Source: Pseudomonas sp. Irchel 3E20 (GTDB taxonomy: Bacteria > Pseudomonadota > Gammaproteobacteria > Pseudomonadales > Pseudomonadaceae). From it: DNA of 64,000 nucleotides. Shown here one piece after another: positions 31,485 through 39,942 of this stretch. The stretch covers positions 1 to 64,000 of the forward strand of contig NZ_FYEE01000012.1 of assembly GCF_900187645.1 (NCBI RefSeq), read 5' to 3'. Below the pieces are notes generated by a model that had not been told where the DNA came from, did no database searches, and saw nothing but the letters and a program-made list of their open reading frames with translations. The translations under genes were made by a program, and so were the position numbers. How positions within the stretch are numbered: the first letter of the stretch is position 1; every line of letters starts with the position of its first letter.

Positions 31485-32699
31485 ATGTCGATGGGCGCGC
31501 CAAGGTTCACAGCTTATGGCGGACAACTTCAAAGCCTTAGGGCTGCGCTAAACAACCCCCTGGTTCAATTTGTTGGAATCGTTGGTATTGGTGATTCCAT
31601 CATGTGGGGGCGAACCCTCCCAGGAAACGCATCGGCGCAACCCCGATCCAAGCTTTTGGATACGGCGCGCGATAACGCCTCCACGCCAAGCCTCTGGAAT
31701 CTCCTTCGCAGCCATGTCGGCGCCAAATACATGGGCGGCGGGGCATTGAGGCTCAGCAACTGGGAAGCATCGCCCTCTGGCGAGTCCATCGCTACCTACA
31801 TAAAGCCGGCAATCATCTTCCCTGAGGGGGAGGGCTTCACTCTGTCAGCCTCAGGCGCTCACCAGACTGTGAAATCTGTTGATCGACCAGCAAGCCCTAC
31901 CGGGCGCGCTCACATTCTGTCGGATGGCGGTCAGGATGAGTCGTCACATCAGTCCATAAGCTTCAGGTTTACCGGAAGCGAATTCACCTTGCTATTCAGG
32001 TCGCATGGCGCTGGGGACTTCAACAACTATGATCTCATCGTAGACGGAACGAGCGTTGGTACGTTCACTACGCGACCCGGTACCGATGGTTTCTTTATCG
32101 GCAGCAACCGAAGGCGGCATACCTTCGGCCATGTTCGGGACAAGGTTGTCGAAATTCGCACGAATTCCACTGGGCTGCCTGGCACGCGGCGCCTGCATGT
32201 TGAGGGTATTGAGGTGCCCAAGACCGTGCGTTTCACCAACCAGGGCGTTATCGGGCAGATGGCCCACACCTACAACTCCTACAACCTGTCGGGGAAGTTC
32301 TCCAAGCCGGCGGCTATTGAACAGCAGGATCAGTTCTTTTTTGTTCAGTTCGGGACAAATGACCGCAACGACAAGTCCGCGACTCATGCCGGAACCAAGT
32401 TCGAGCAGTCTCTACAGGCCATCGTCGACCATCTGCAACCGATGGGGGATGTGGTGTTGATGTGTGCCGGGCCGGTGCGTGACAGGGCGGAGCCAGAACC
32501 ATCGCCAGCCATGACCATGCAGGACGTGCGCAGCGTAATAGACGGGGTGGCAAAGGCGAACAGCCTCGACTTCATCGACAACCTGTCGCCCTTCGAGTCG
32601 GTAGAAACGGATTTGGTGATTGACGGGCACGCCCACCCAAACGAGGAAGGGCACAGAATCATGTCCCGCAACATCATTGGGGCGCTTGAGGCGTCGTAG
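31485..32699 (+). CDS. Free-standing SGNH esterase, paralogue of the tailspike C-terminus
   Basis: 404 residues. From residue 4 it aligns along its whole length with the tailspike from about residue 282: GAPRFTAYGGQLQSLRAALN here against GVPKFTPYGNQLRNLKEALG there. It keeps Ser38 (GDSIMWG), Asn292 (GTND) and His384 (DGHAHPN). The virion-attachment domain is absent and there is no signal peptide. A TATAAT hexamer (31444-31449) lies upstream but has no good -35. It could be a second receptor-binding piece, a soluble esterase, or a lysogenic surface modifier; the sequence does not decide. It is the last prophage gene before the attachment site. Confidence 0.8.
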   Translation: MSMGAPRFTAYGGQLQSLRAALNNPLVQFVGIVGIGDSIMWGRTLPGNASAQPRSKLLDTARDNASTPSLWNLLRSHVGAKYMGGGALRLSNWEASPSGESIATYIKPAIIFPEGEGFTLSASGAHQTVKSVDRPASPTGRAHILSDGGQDESSHQSISFRFTGSEFTLLFRSHGAGDFNNYDLIVDGTSVGTFTTRPGTDGFFIGSNRRRHTFGHVRDKVVEIRTNSTGLPGTRRLHVEGIEVPKTVRFTNQGVIGQMAHTYNSYNLSGKFSKPAAIEQQDQFFFVQFGTNDRNDKSATHAGTKFEQSLQAIVDHLQPMGDVVLMCAGPVRDRAEPEPSPAMTMQDVRSVIDGVAKANSLDFIDNLSPFESVETDLVIDGHAHPNEEGHRIMSRNIIGALEAS

Positions 32700-32790
32700 C
32701 TCCAGACAAACAAAAAGCAAGCATTCTCAACATCTTGGCGTTAGAATTGCCGCCGGTTTTGACTGAGTCGAACTGGTCCAGCGACAACGG

Positions 32791-32811
32791 ATTAGTACAG
32801 CTATTAGTACA
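32791..32811. repeat. Direct repeat ATTAGTACA, possible integrase arm sites
   Basis: ATTAGTACA occurs at 32791-32799 and again at 32803-32811, a 12-base period, about 60 bases inside the right attachment site. Closely spaced direct repeats of this size flanking an att core are typical arm-type binding sites of tyrosine integrases. The role is inferred from location; the integrase is outside the window. Confidence 0.45.
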
Positions 32812-32865
32812 TTGAATTGGCGCCCTTGATTTTCGGGCCAAGCAGAGTAGGGGTTTCGAGCTTTA

Positions 32866-32889
32866 ATTCGACTCCCTTCATCCGCACCA
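32866..32889 (+). other. Right attachment site: 3' end of a tRNA gene (probably tRNA-Leu)
   Basis: The sequence from ATTCG to the CCA at 32887-32889 matches a tRNA 3' end: T-loop TTCGACT, T-stem half CCCTT, acceptor strand CATCCGC, discriminator A and encoded CCA. The 5' part of the tRNA is not present here. The acceptor strand would pair with GCGGATG, and A73 fits tRNA-Leu; Pseudomonas genomes carry Arg-His-Leu tRNA genes upstream of tig. The intact tRNA should therefore be at the left prophage border, outside the window. Confidence 0.75.
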
Positions 32890-32916
32890 AACAAGTAGCT
32901 ATTGGCTAACAAAAAG

Positions 32917-32953
32917 CGGCGCAGCACCTGAAAAGGGCTGCGCCGTTTTCGTT
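32917..32953 (+). terminator. Terminator of the displaced tRNA operon
   Basis: CGGCGCAGC (32917-32925) and GCTGCGCCG (32937-32945) followed by TTTTCGTTT form a strong intrinsic terminator 28 bases after the tRNA 3' end. It is where the tRNA transcript would have ended before prophage insertion. Confidence 0.85.
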
Positions 32954-33210
32954 TCAGGGCATGGTAGTTCTGGAGTGCGTGTTTTGGTGAAAAAGGGTTC
33001 TTGGCGTTCATCATTGTGTTTCTTGATGCTGCACGGGTGTTCGTCGGTCTCCTTGTTGGGTCGATAGTCGGGTTCTGGCGTGTGTTCTTCTATATATAGA
33101 AGGGTTGCTTCAGGGATTTGGCGCGATTTGCTGTATTTGCTCTCGGGATAGGTCTACTGGCTTATGTCTATCCATAAATGGTCTGCTGTTTTTTACCCTT
33201 TTTCAGTAGG
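32954..33210. other. Non-coding stretch between the tRNA terminator and the tig promoter
   Basis: About 260 bases with no supported gene on either strand. It contains a short palindrome, TTCTATATATAGAAG (about 33088-33102), and T-rich segments. The minus-strand open frame covering part of it starts without a ribosome site and runs across the terminator, so it is rejected. Confidence 0.5.
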
Positions 33211-33239
33211 GTGACTTCTTGAGTTCGACCCTCTAGAAT
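33211..33239 (+). promoter_or_regulatory. Candidate tig promoter
   Basis: GTGACT (33211-33216) and TAGAAT (33234-33239) are 17 bases apart, about 60 bases ahead of the tig start. This is a fair sigma-70 match (4 of 6 and 5 of 6). Confidence 0.6.
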
Positions 33240-33300
33240 GCATGCCCTTGATTCTGGGGTCGGAAACGGCCGGCTAACGTCTGTGCAACGAGGAATATCC

Positions 33301-34611
33301 ATGCAAGTTTCTGTTGAAAATACTTCTGCTCTTGAGCGCCGCATGAGCATCACCGTGCCAGCTGAGCGCATTGAGACCCAGGTCAACAAGCGTCTGCAGC
33401 AGACCGCCCAAAAGGCCAAGATTGCAGGTTTCCGCCCTGGCAAGGTGCCAATGAGCGTGATTCGTCAGCGTTATGAAGCTGATGCTCGCCAGGAAGCGGT
33501 CGGTGACGTGATCCAAGCTTCCTTTTATGAAGCCGTGGTTGAGCAAAAGCTGAACCCGGCTGGCGCGCCTTCCGTAGAGCCAAAGGTTCTGGAGAAGGGC
33601 AAGGATCTGGAATACGTTGCTACTTTTGAAGTGTTCCCAGAGTTCACTGTTGCCGGTTTCGATTCGATTGCTGTTGAGCGCCTGAGTGCTGACGTGACCG
33701 ATGCGGACTTGGACAAGATGCTGGAAATCCTGCGCAAGCAAAATGTGCGCTTTGAGCTGGCTGATCGTGCTGCGCAGAACGAAGATCAATTGAACATCGA
33801 TTTCGTCGGTAAGGTTGACGGCGAAGTGTTCGCTGGCGGTTCCGCTAAGGGCACTCAACTGGTATTGGGTTCCGGTCGCATGATCCCTGGCTTTGAAGAT
33901 GGTTTGGTTGGCGCCAAGGCCGGTGAAGAGCGTGTATTGAGCCTCACTTTCCCGGCCGACTATCAGAACCTTGACCTGGCTGGTAAAACTGCTGAGTTCA
34001 CCGTTACCGTGAACACCGTGTCTGAGCCGAAATTACCTGAGTTGACCGAGGAATTCTTCGCCCAGTTCGGTATCAAGGAAGCAGGTATCGACGGTTTCCG
34101 CACCGAAGTTCGTAAGAATATGGAGCGTGAATTGCGTCAGGCGATCAAGTCCAAGGTCAAGAATCAGGTAATGGATGGTCTGCTGGCCACCAACCCGATC
34201 GAAGTGCCGAAGGCATTGCTCGACAACGAAGTCAATCGCCTGCGCGTACAGGCCGTTCAGCAGTTCGGTGGCAACATCAAGCCCGACCAATTGCCGGCTG
34301 AGCTGTTTGAAGAGCAAGCCAAGCGCCGCGTCGTGCTGGGCCTGATCGTGGCTGAAGTGGTCAAGCAATTCGACCTCAAACCGGACGAAGATCGCGTTCG
34401 CGAGCTGATCCAGGAAATGGCTTCTGCTTATCAGGAGCCAGAGCAAGTCGTGTCTTGGTACTACAAGAACGATCAGCAAATGAACGAAGTCCGTTCGGTT
34501 GTGCTGGAAGAACAAGTTGTGGATACTGTTCTGCAGAAGGCTAGCGTGACCGACAAATCGGTCTCTTACGAAGAAGCGGTCAAGCCGGCAGAAGCAGCAC
34601 AAGCCGACTGA
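33301..34611 (+). CDS. tig: Trigger factor
   Basis: 436 residues. A ribosome-bound chaperone and peptidyl-prolyl isomerase that receives nascent chains. The N-terminal ribosome-binding domain contains the signature GFRPGKVPMSVIRQRY near residue 45. The FKBP-like PPIase domain includes NIDFVGKVDGEVFAGGSAKGTQLVLGSGRMIPGFEDGLVG (about residues 165-205). The C-terminal chaperone domain is helical (KRRVVLGLIVAEVVKQFDLKPD). ATG 33301 with GAGGA upstream is chosen; the open frame extends further but without a site. It heads the tig-clpP-clpX cluster, as in all Pseudomonas. Confidence 0.98.
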   Translation: MQVSVENTSALERRMSITVPAERIETQVNKRLQQTAQKAKIAGFRPGKVPMSVIRQRYEADARQEAVGDVIQASFYEAVVEQKLNPAGAPSVEPKVLEKGKDLEYVATFEVFPEFTVAGFDSIAVERLSADVTDADLDKMLEILRKQNVRFELADRAAQNEDQLNIDFVGKVDGEVFAGGSAKGTQLVLGSGRMIPGFEDGLVGAKAGEERVLSLTFPADYQNLDLAGKTAEFTVTVNTVSEPKLPELTEEFFAQFGIKEAGIDGFRTEVRKNMERELRQAIKSKVKNQVMDGLLATNPIEVPKALLDNEVNRLRVQAVQQFGGNIKPDQLPAELFEEQAKRRVVLGLIVAEVVKQFDLKPDEDRVRELIQEMASAYQEPEQVVSWYYKNDQQMNEVRSVVLEEQVVDTVLQKASVTDKSVSYEEAVKPAEAAQAD

Positions 34612-34633
34612 TATCTGATTCGTTTGAAAATAC

Positions 34634-34666
34634 ACACATAAGCCAGCCTCGCGCTGGCTTATGTGT
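34634..34666 (+). terminator. Strong intergenic hairpin after tig
   Basis: ACACATAAGCCAGC (34634-34647) is inverted exactly at 34653-34666 with a 5-base loop. The stem has 14 perfect pairs but is followed by ATTCAAG rather than a T-run. It may attenuate transcription into clpP or protect the tig 3' end. Terminator activity is uncertain. Confidence 0.5.
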
Positions 34667-34702
34667 ATTCAAGACATGACTATTTGGGAGTGACTGCAGG
34701 AC

Positions 34703-35344
34703 ATGTCCCGCAATTCTTATTATCAGCAGAGTTCTGACATCCAGGCCGCAGGCGGCCTGGTCCCGATGGTAGTCGAGCAGTCCGCCCGTGGCGAACGCGC
34801 CTATGACATCTATTCGCGCCTCCTCAAGGAGCGCGTGATCTTCCTGATTGGCCCCGTAGAAGACTACATGGCCAATCTGGTTGTGGCGCAACTGCTGTTC
34901 CTTGAAGCGGAAAACCCGGACAAGGACATCCATCTCTACATCAACTCGCCAGGTGGTTCCGTAACGGCAGGGATGTCGATCTACGACACCATGCAGTTCA
35001 TCAAGCCTGACGTTTCCACCATGTGTATTGGCCAGGCCTGTAGCATGGGTGCATTCCTGCTCGCTGGTGGCGCAGCGGGCAAACGCCACTGCCTGCCTAA
35101 CTCGCGGATGATGATTCACCAGCCGCTGGGTGGTTTCCAGGGGCAGGCGTCGGACATCGACATCCATGCCAAGGAAATCCTGTCCATTCGTCACCGTCTC
35201 AATACTTTGCTGGCTCATCACACCGGTCAAAGCCTCGAAACCATCGAGCGCGACACCGAGCGTGACAACTTCATGAGTGCAGAGCGAGCGGCTGAATATG
35301 GCCTGATCGACTCGGTGCATGCAAAGCGCAATATGCCCGCCTAA
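34703..35344 (+). CDS. clpP: ATP-dependent Clp protease proteolytic subunit
   Basis: 213 residues. The serine peptidase forms the two-ring chamber that degrades proteins unfolded by ClpX or ClpA. The catalytic triad is Ser114 (QACSMGAF), His139 (MIHQPLGG) and Asp188 (TERDNF). The start MSRNSYYQQSSDIQAAGGLVPMVVEQSARGERAYDIYSRLL includes a propeptide that is normally removed. The gene lies 91 bases after tig and 106 before clpX. Confidence 0.98.
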   Translation: MSRNSYYQQSSDIQAAGGLVPMVVEQSARGERAYDIYSRLLKERVIFLIGPVEDYMANLVVAQLLFLEAENPDKDIHLYINSPGGSVTAGMSIYDTMQFIKPDVSTMCIGQACSMGAFLLAGGAAGKRHCLPNSRMMIHQPLGGFQGQASDIDIHAKEILSIRHRLNTLLAHHTGQSLETIERDTERDNFMSAERAAEYGLIDSVHAKRNMPA

Positions 35345-35450
35345 GTAGCCTGGATGCGGGTGGTTGGTTTAACTGACCACCTGCGGACTTGAAAAAGCCC
35401 GCAATAGCCTTCATCTTGTGTTGCAAGCCTATCGGATTTGGATCGATCGA

Positions 35451-36734
35451 ATGACTGACACCCGCAACGGCGAGGACAACGGCAAACTGCTTTATTGCTC
35501 CTTCTGTGGCAAAAGCCAGCATGAAGTGCGCAAATTGATTGCCGGCCCCTCGGTCTTTATCTGCGACGAGTGCGTCGACCTGTGCAACGACATCATCCGT
35601 GAGGAGGTGCAGGAAGCACAGGCCGAAAGCAGCGCGCATAAATTGCCTTCGCCTAAAGAAATTAGCGGCATCCTTGACCAGTATGTGATTGGTCAAGAGC
35701 GTGCAAAAAAGGTTCTGGCCGTAGCGGTGTACAACCACTACAAGCGTTTGAACCAGCGTGACAAGAAAAATGACGACGTCGAACTCGGCAAAAGCAATAT
35801 CTTGCTGATCGGCCCGACAGGTTCAGGCAAGACCCTGCTGGCCGAAACATTGGCCCGCCTGCTGAATGTGCCGTTCACCATCGCTGACGCAACCACGCTC
35901 ACCGAAGCCGGTTACGTGGGGGAGGATGTCGAAAACATCATTCAGAAGCTGCTGCAGAAGTGTGATTACGACGTAGAGAAAGCCCAGATGGGTATTGTCT
36001 ATATCGATGAAATCGACAAGATTTCCCGCAAATCTGACAATCCGTCCATCACCCGGGATGTTTCCGGTGAAGGCGTGCAGCAGGCACTGTTGAAACTGAT
36101 CGAAGGTACTGTCGCCTCCGTTCCGCCTCAAGGTGGTCGTAAGCATCCTCAACAGGAATTTCTGCAGGTCGACACGCGCAACATCCTGTTTATCTGTGGC
36201 GGTGCATTCTCGGGGCTGGAAAAGGTTATTCAGAACCGTTCCACTCGCGGCGGCATCGGCTTCGGCGCAGAGGTTCGCAGCAAGGAAGAGGGCAAAAAAG
36301 TCGGCGAATCCCTGCGTGAAGTTGAGCCTGACGATTTGGTCAAGTTCGGCTTGATTCCGGAGTTCGTAGGTCGGTTGCCGGTTCTGGCAACCCTGGACGA
36401 ACTGGACGAGGCTGCGTTGATGCAGATCCTCACCGAGCCCAAGAATGCCTTGACCAAGCAGTATGCCAAGCTGTTTGAGATGGAAGGCGTTGATCTTGAG
36501 TTCCGTGCCGATGCCCTCAAGTCGGTCGCCAAACGCGCCCTTGAGCGTAAGACTGGTGCTCGCGGCCTGCGCTCCATCCTTGAAGGTGTACTGCTCGACA
36601 CTATGTATGAAATCCCCTCGCAGTCTGAGGTGAGCAAAGTAGTGATCGACGAAAGCGTCATAGAAGGCAAGTCCAAGCCACTGTATATCTACGAAAACAG
36701 TGAGCCGACCGCCAAGGCAGCGCCAGACGCCTAA
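35451..36734 (+). CDS. clpX: Clp protease ATPase subunit ClpX
   Basis: 427 residues. An AAA+ unfoldase that delivers substrates such as SsrA-tagged proteins to ClpP. The N-terminal zinc domain has Cys16, Cys19, Cys38 and Cys41 (CSFC...CDEC). Walker A is GPTGSGKT, Walker B IVYIDEIDKI, followed by the pore loop and the ClpP-docking IGF-type loop (RGGIGFGAEV). ATG 35451 gives the standard start MTDTRNGEDN; its ribosome site is weak (ATCGA), suggesting modest translation. Strong terminator downstream. Confidence 0.98.
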   Translation: MTDTRNGEDNGKLLYCSFCGKSQHEVRKLIAGPSVFICDECVDLCNDIIREEVQEAQAESSAHKLPSPKEISGILDQYVIGQERAKKVLAVAVYNHYKRLNQRDKKNDDVELGKSNILLIGPTGSGKTLLAETLARLLNVPFTIADATTLTEAGYVGEDVENIIQKLLQKCDYDVEKAQMGIVYIDEIDKISRKSDNPSITRDVSGEGVQQALLKLIEGTVASVPPQGGRKHPQQEFLQVDTRNILFICGGAFSGLEKVIQNRSTRGGIGFGAEVRSKEEGKKVGESLREVEPDDLVKFGLIPEFVGRLPVLATLDELDEAALMQILTEPKNALTKQYAKLFEMEGVDLEFRADALKSVAKRALERKTGARGLRSILEGVLLDTMYEIPSQSEVSKVVIDESVIEGKSKPLYIYENSEPTAKAAPDA

Positions 36735-36756
36735 GCGTCACCCTGCTGGAATAAAG

Positions 36757-36783
36757 AAGGGGCCTTCGGGCCCCTTTGCTTTT
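36757..36783 (+). terminator. clpX terminator
   Basis: AAGGGGCC, loop TTCG, GGCCCCTT, then TTGCTTTT. A compact, strong intrinsic terminator 23 bases past the clpX stop that isolates the lon transcription unit. Confidence 0.85.
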
Positions 36784-36808
36784 ACTGTCTTTAAGTGACG
36801 CCTTGGAG

Positions 36809-36837
36809 CTTGTTTTTTTTCAGGGCTGCCCCCATCT
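36809..36837 (+). promoter_or_regulatory. Heat-shock (sigma-32 type) promoter of lon
   Basis: CTTGTTT (36809-36815) and CCCCATCT (36830-36837) are 14 bases apart, matching the sigma-32 consensus CTTGAAA-N11-16-CCCCATNT, with the -10 perfect. It sits about 60 bases before the lon start, in line with the known heat-shock control of lon. Confidence 0.75.
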
Positions 36838-36895
36838 TGGCTTCAAGCTTACATCCATCTGTTTACGGCCTTATGGCCGCCGTAGAGGCGAAATC

Positions 36896-39292
36896 ATGAA
36901 GACAACCATCGAATTGCCTCTCCTGCCATTGCGTGATGTTGTGGTCTATCCGCACATGGTTATCCCGCTGTTCGTGGGGCGTGAGAAATCTATCGAAGCC
37001 CTCGAGGCCGCGATGACGGGCGACAAGCAGATTCTCCTGCTCGCCCAGCGAAATCCCGCTGATGATGATCCTGATGAAGACGCTCTCTATCGTGTAGGCA
37101 CCGTTGCAACGGTCCTGCAGTTGCTCAAACTGCCCGATGGCACCGTGAAGGTGTTGGTAGAAGGAGAGCAGCGTGGCACCGTGGAGCGCTTCAGTGAAGT
37201 TGATGGGCATTGCCGTGCTCAAGTCGCGCTGATTGAAGAGGCGGACGCTCCCGAGCGTGAGTCGGAAGTCTTCGTGCGCAGCCTGCTGTCGCAATTTGAG
37301 CAGTACGTACAGTTGGGTAAGAAAGTGCCTGCCGAGGTACTGTCTTCGCTCAACAGCATCGATGAGCCCGGTCGCCTGGTGGATACCATGGCGGCGCATA
37401 TGGCGCTCAAGATCGAACAGAAGCAGGAAATACTCGAGATTATCGACCTGTCTGCTCGGGTCGAGCATGTATTGGCGTTGTTGGACGCCGAAATTGATCT
37501 GCTACAGGTTGAAAAGCGCATTCGTGGGCGCGTGAAGAAGCAGATGGAGCGCAGTCAGCGCGAGTACTACCTGAATGAGCAAATGAAGGCCATTCAGAAA
37601 GAATTGGGTGACGGTGACGAAGGTCACAATGAAATTGAAGAGCTGAAAAAGCGTATCGATGCTGCCGGGTTGCCGAAAGATGCAATGACCAAGGCTATGG
37701 CTGAGCTGAACAAGCTCAAACAAATGTCGCCGATGTCGGCTGAGGCAACAGTCGTACGTACCTATATCGACTGGTTGGTTCAAGTTCCTTGGAAGGCCCA
37801 GAGCAAGGTGCGCCTGGACTTGGCACGTGCCGAAGACATTCTCGACGCTGACCACTATGGCCTTGAAGAGGTCAAGGAACGGATTCTTGAGTACCTCGCC
37901 GTACAAAAACGAGTGAAGAAGATCCGCGGCCCTGTGCTGTGCTTGGTCGGCCCTCCTGGTGTAGGTAAAACCTCTTTGGCTGAGTCGATTGCCCACGCAA
38001 CAAACCGTAAATTCGTACGCATGGCCCTTGGCGGTGTGCGAGACGAGGCAGAAATTCGTGGTCATCGACGGACATACATCGGTTCGATGCCGGGAAGATT
38101 GATTCAAAAAATGACGAAAGTGGCAGTGCGCAACCCGCTGTTCTTGCTCGACGAAATCGACAAGATGGGCAACGACATGCGTGGCGATCCGGCCTCGGCA
38201 TTGCTCGAGGTGCTTGATCCTGAGCAGAACCACAATTTCAACGACCACTACCTTGAAGTCGATTACGACCTCTCCGATGTGATGTTCCTGTGCACGGCGA
38301 ACTCCATGAACATTCCGGCAGCCTTGCTTGACCGGATGGAAGTCATCCGTCTGCCGGGTTACACGGAGGATGAGAAGATCAACATCGCAGTCAAATACCT
38401 CTCACCCAAGCAGATTCAGGCCAATGGCTTGAAAAAGGGCGAGCTGGAATTTGACGCGGAGGCGATTCGCGACATTATCCGCTACTACACACGCGAGGCC
38501 GGTGTGCGTGGGTTGGAGCGCCAGATTGCCAAGGTGTGTCGTAAGGCGGTCAAGGAACATGCGTTGGAAAAGCGCTTCTCGGTGAAAGTCACTGCTGACT
38601 TGCTTGAGCATTTCCTCGGTGTGCGCAAATTCCGTTATGGCCTTGCTGAGCAGCAGGACCAGATCGGCCAGGTGACAGGCCTTGCCTGGACTCAGGTGGG
38701 CGGCGAACTGTTGACTATCGAAGCGGCCGTAGTGCCTGGTAAAGGTCAGCTCATCAAGACCGGTTCGCTGGGCGATGTGATGGTCGAGTCGATCACCGCA
38801 GCCCTGACGGTCGTACGCAGTCGTGCGAAAAGTCTGGGTATTCCCCTGGACTTCCACGAGAAGCGTGATACTCACATCCACATGCCGGAAGGGGCCACCC
38901 CCAAGGATGGGCCGAGCGCCGGTGTGGGTATGTGCACGGCCTTGGTGTCGGCGCTGACCGGGATTCCTGTACGTGCGGATGTAGCCATGACCGGTGAAAT
39001 CACTTTGCGTGGCCAGGTGCTCGCTATTGGAGGTCTGAAAGAAAAACTGTTGGCGGCTCATCGCGGTGGAATCAAAACCGTGATAATCCCGGAAGAGAAC
39101 GTTCGTGATCTGAAGGAAATTCCTGACAACATCAAGCAAGATCTTCAGATTAAACCGGTTAAATGGATTGACGAAGTCCTGCAAATTGCGCTGCAATACG
39201 CGCCGGAGCCCTTGCCGGATGTGGCTCCCGAGATAGTTGCAAAGGATGAAAAGCGCGAGTCTGACTCTAAGGAAAGAATTAGCACGCATTAG
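36896..39292 (+). CDS. lon: ATP-dependent protease Lon
   Basis: 798 residues. Degrades damaged and specific regulatory proteins in the cytoplasm. N-terminal LON substrate domain (LPLLPLRDVVVYPHMVIPLFVGREKSIEAL), coiled central region, AAA+ module with Walker A GPPGVGKT (Lys358) and Walker B NPLFLLDEIDKM, and C-terminal peptidase with the Ser674-Lys717 dyad (PKDGPSAGVG; GGLKEKLLAAHRGG). ATG 36896 follows GAGGCGAAATC; the longer open frame to 36776 covers the promoter and is rejected. Three ATTAG repeats span its stop codon. Confidence 0.98.
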   Translation: MKTTIELPLLPLRDVVVYPHMVIPLFVGREKSIEALEAAMTGDKQILLLAQRNPADDDPDEDALYRVGTVATVLQLLKLPDGTVKVLVEGEQRGTVERFSEVDGHCRAQVALIEEADAPERESEVFVRSLLSQFEQYVQLGKKVPAEVLSSLNSIDEPGRLVDTMAAHMALKIEQKQEILEIIDLSARVEHVLALLDAEIDLLQVEKRIRGRVKKQMERSQREYYLNEQMKAIQKELGDGDEGHNEIEELKKRIDAAGLPKDAMTKAMAELNKLKQMSPMSAEATVVRTYIDWLVQVPWKAQSKVRLDLARAEDILDADHYGLEEVKERILEYLAVQKRVKKIRGPVLCLVGPPGVGKTSLAESIAHATNRKFVRMALGGVRDEAEIRGHRRTYIGSMPGRLIQKMTKVAVRNPLFLLDEIDKMGNDMRGDPASALLEVLDPEQNHNFNDHYLEVDYDLSDVMFLCTANSMNIPAALLDRMEVIRLPGYTEDEKINIAVKYLSPKQIQANGLKKGELEFDAEAIRDIIRYYTREAGVRGLERQIAKVCRKAVKEHALEKRFSVKVTADLLEHFLGVRKFRYGLAEQQDQIGQVTGLAWTQVGGELLTIEAAVVPGKGQLIKTGSLGDVMVESITAALTVVRSRAKSLGIPLDFHEKRDTHIHMPEGATPKDGPSAGVGMCTALVSALTGIPVRADVAMTGEITLRGQVLAIGGLKEKLLAAHRGGIKTVIIPEENVRDLKEIPDNIKQDLQIKPVKWIDEVLQIALQYAPEPLPDVAPEIVAKDEKRESDSKERISTH

Positions 39293-39316
39293 TACGTATT
39301 AGCCTGGGGGGCTTCC

Positions 39317-39346
39317 TTGACAGCTTTTTAGAGCCCTTGTTATAAA
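39317..39346 (+). promoter_or_regulatory. Strong promoter of hupB
   Basis: Consensus TTGACA (39317-39322) and TATAAA (39341-39346) with 18-base spacing, lying after lon and about 95 bases ahead of hupB. The near-perfect hexamers fit the high HU level in cells. Confidence 0.85.
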
Positions 39347-39440
39347 GCGGCTCTTAGGTGCCTGTAGGCCACTCAGCACTCGTTTTTGCTTTTACCAAAA
39401 AACTTAGAATCATACTCAATAGATATAAGGGGACTTACGA

Positions 39441-39713
39441 GTGAACAAGTCGGAATTGATCGAAAAAATCTCTGAAAAAGCTCAAATCTCGAAAGCTACT
39501 GCTGGCGTTGTGCTGGACGCAGTGATCGAATCCGTTACTGGCGCACTCACGGCCGGCGACTCTGTTGTACTGGTTGGTTTCGGTACTTTCTCCGTGACTG
39601 ATCGTCCAGCTCGCATTGGTCGTAACCCACAGACCGGTAAGACACTGGAAATCGCAGCCGCTAAAAAGCCAGGCTTCAAAGCCGGTAAAGCGCTGAAAGA
39701 AGCTGTCAACTAA
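39441..39713 (+). CDS. hupB: DNA-binding protein HU-beta
   Basis: 90 residues from GTG 39441, with AAGGGGA upstream. The nucleoid protein bends DNA without sequence specificity. The full HU pattern is present: MNKSELIEKISEKAQISKATAGVVLDAVIESVTGAL, then the DNA-binding arm GFGTFSVTDRPARIGRNPQTGKTLEIAAAKKPGFKAGKALKEAV. Gene order lon-hupB-ppiD is standard in Pseudomonas. Confidence 0.98.
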   Translation: MNKSELIEKISEKAQISKATAGVVLDAVIESVTGALTAGDSVVLVGFGTFSVTDRPARIGRNPQTGKTLEIAAAKKPGFKAGKALKEAVN

Positions 39714-39849
39714 GCCTCCTTCAGGTTTTTTACCTATCCGGGTCGGGGTCATTCCTGACTTGGCAGCGGAGCGGCAGTCCAGTGAGTCAAACGACTTGCT
39801 GTGACGCCGGGAGCGCGGATTCGGCTCCCTCTGCTCCGCCAGTTACGAG

Positions 39850-39878
39850 AAGGCGCATCCTCGGATGCGCCTTTCTTC
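39850..39878 (+). terminator. hupB terminator
   Basis: AAGGCGCATCC and GGATGCGCCTT, nearly loop-less (two bases), followed by TCTTCT. A perfect 11-bp inverted repeat with a T-rich tail. It lies 137 bases past the hupB stop, ahead of ppiD. Confidence 0.75.
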
Positions 39879-39942
39879 TATCCGGATTCTACCCACGCTC
39901 CACGGTTGTCTAATTTGAAGTACAACCGTTTCTGGGGGACGC

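Noticed and set aside
32866..32889. Functional tRNA gene
   Set aside because: Only the T-loop to CCA portion is present; D-arm and anticodon arm are missing, so it is an att remnant.
35359..35390. Terminator after clpP
   Set aside because: An imperfect GGTGGT/ACCACC hairpin is present but without a T-run; clpP and clpX are probably cotranscribed at least in part.
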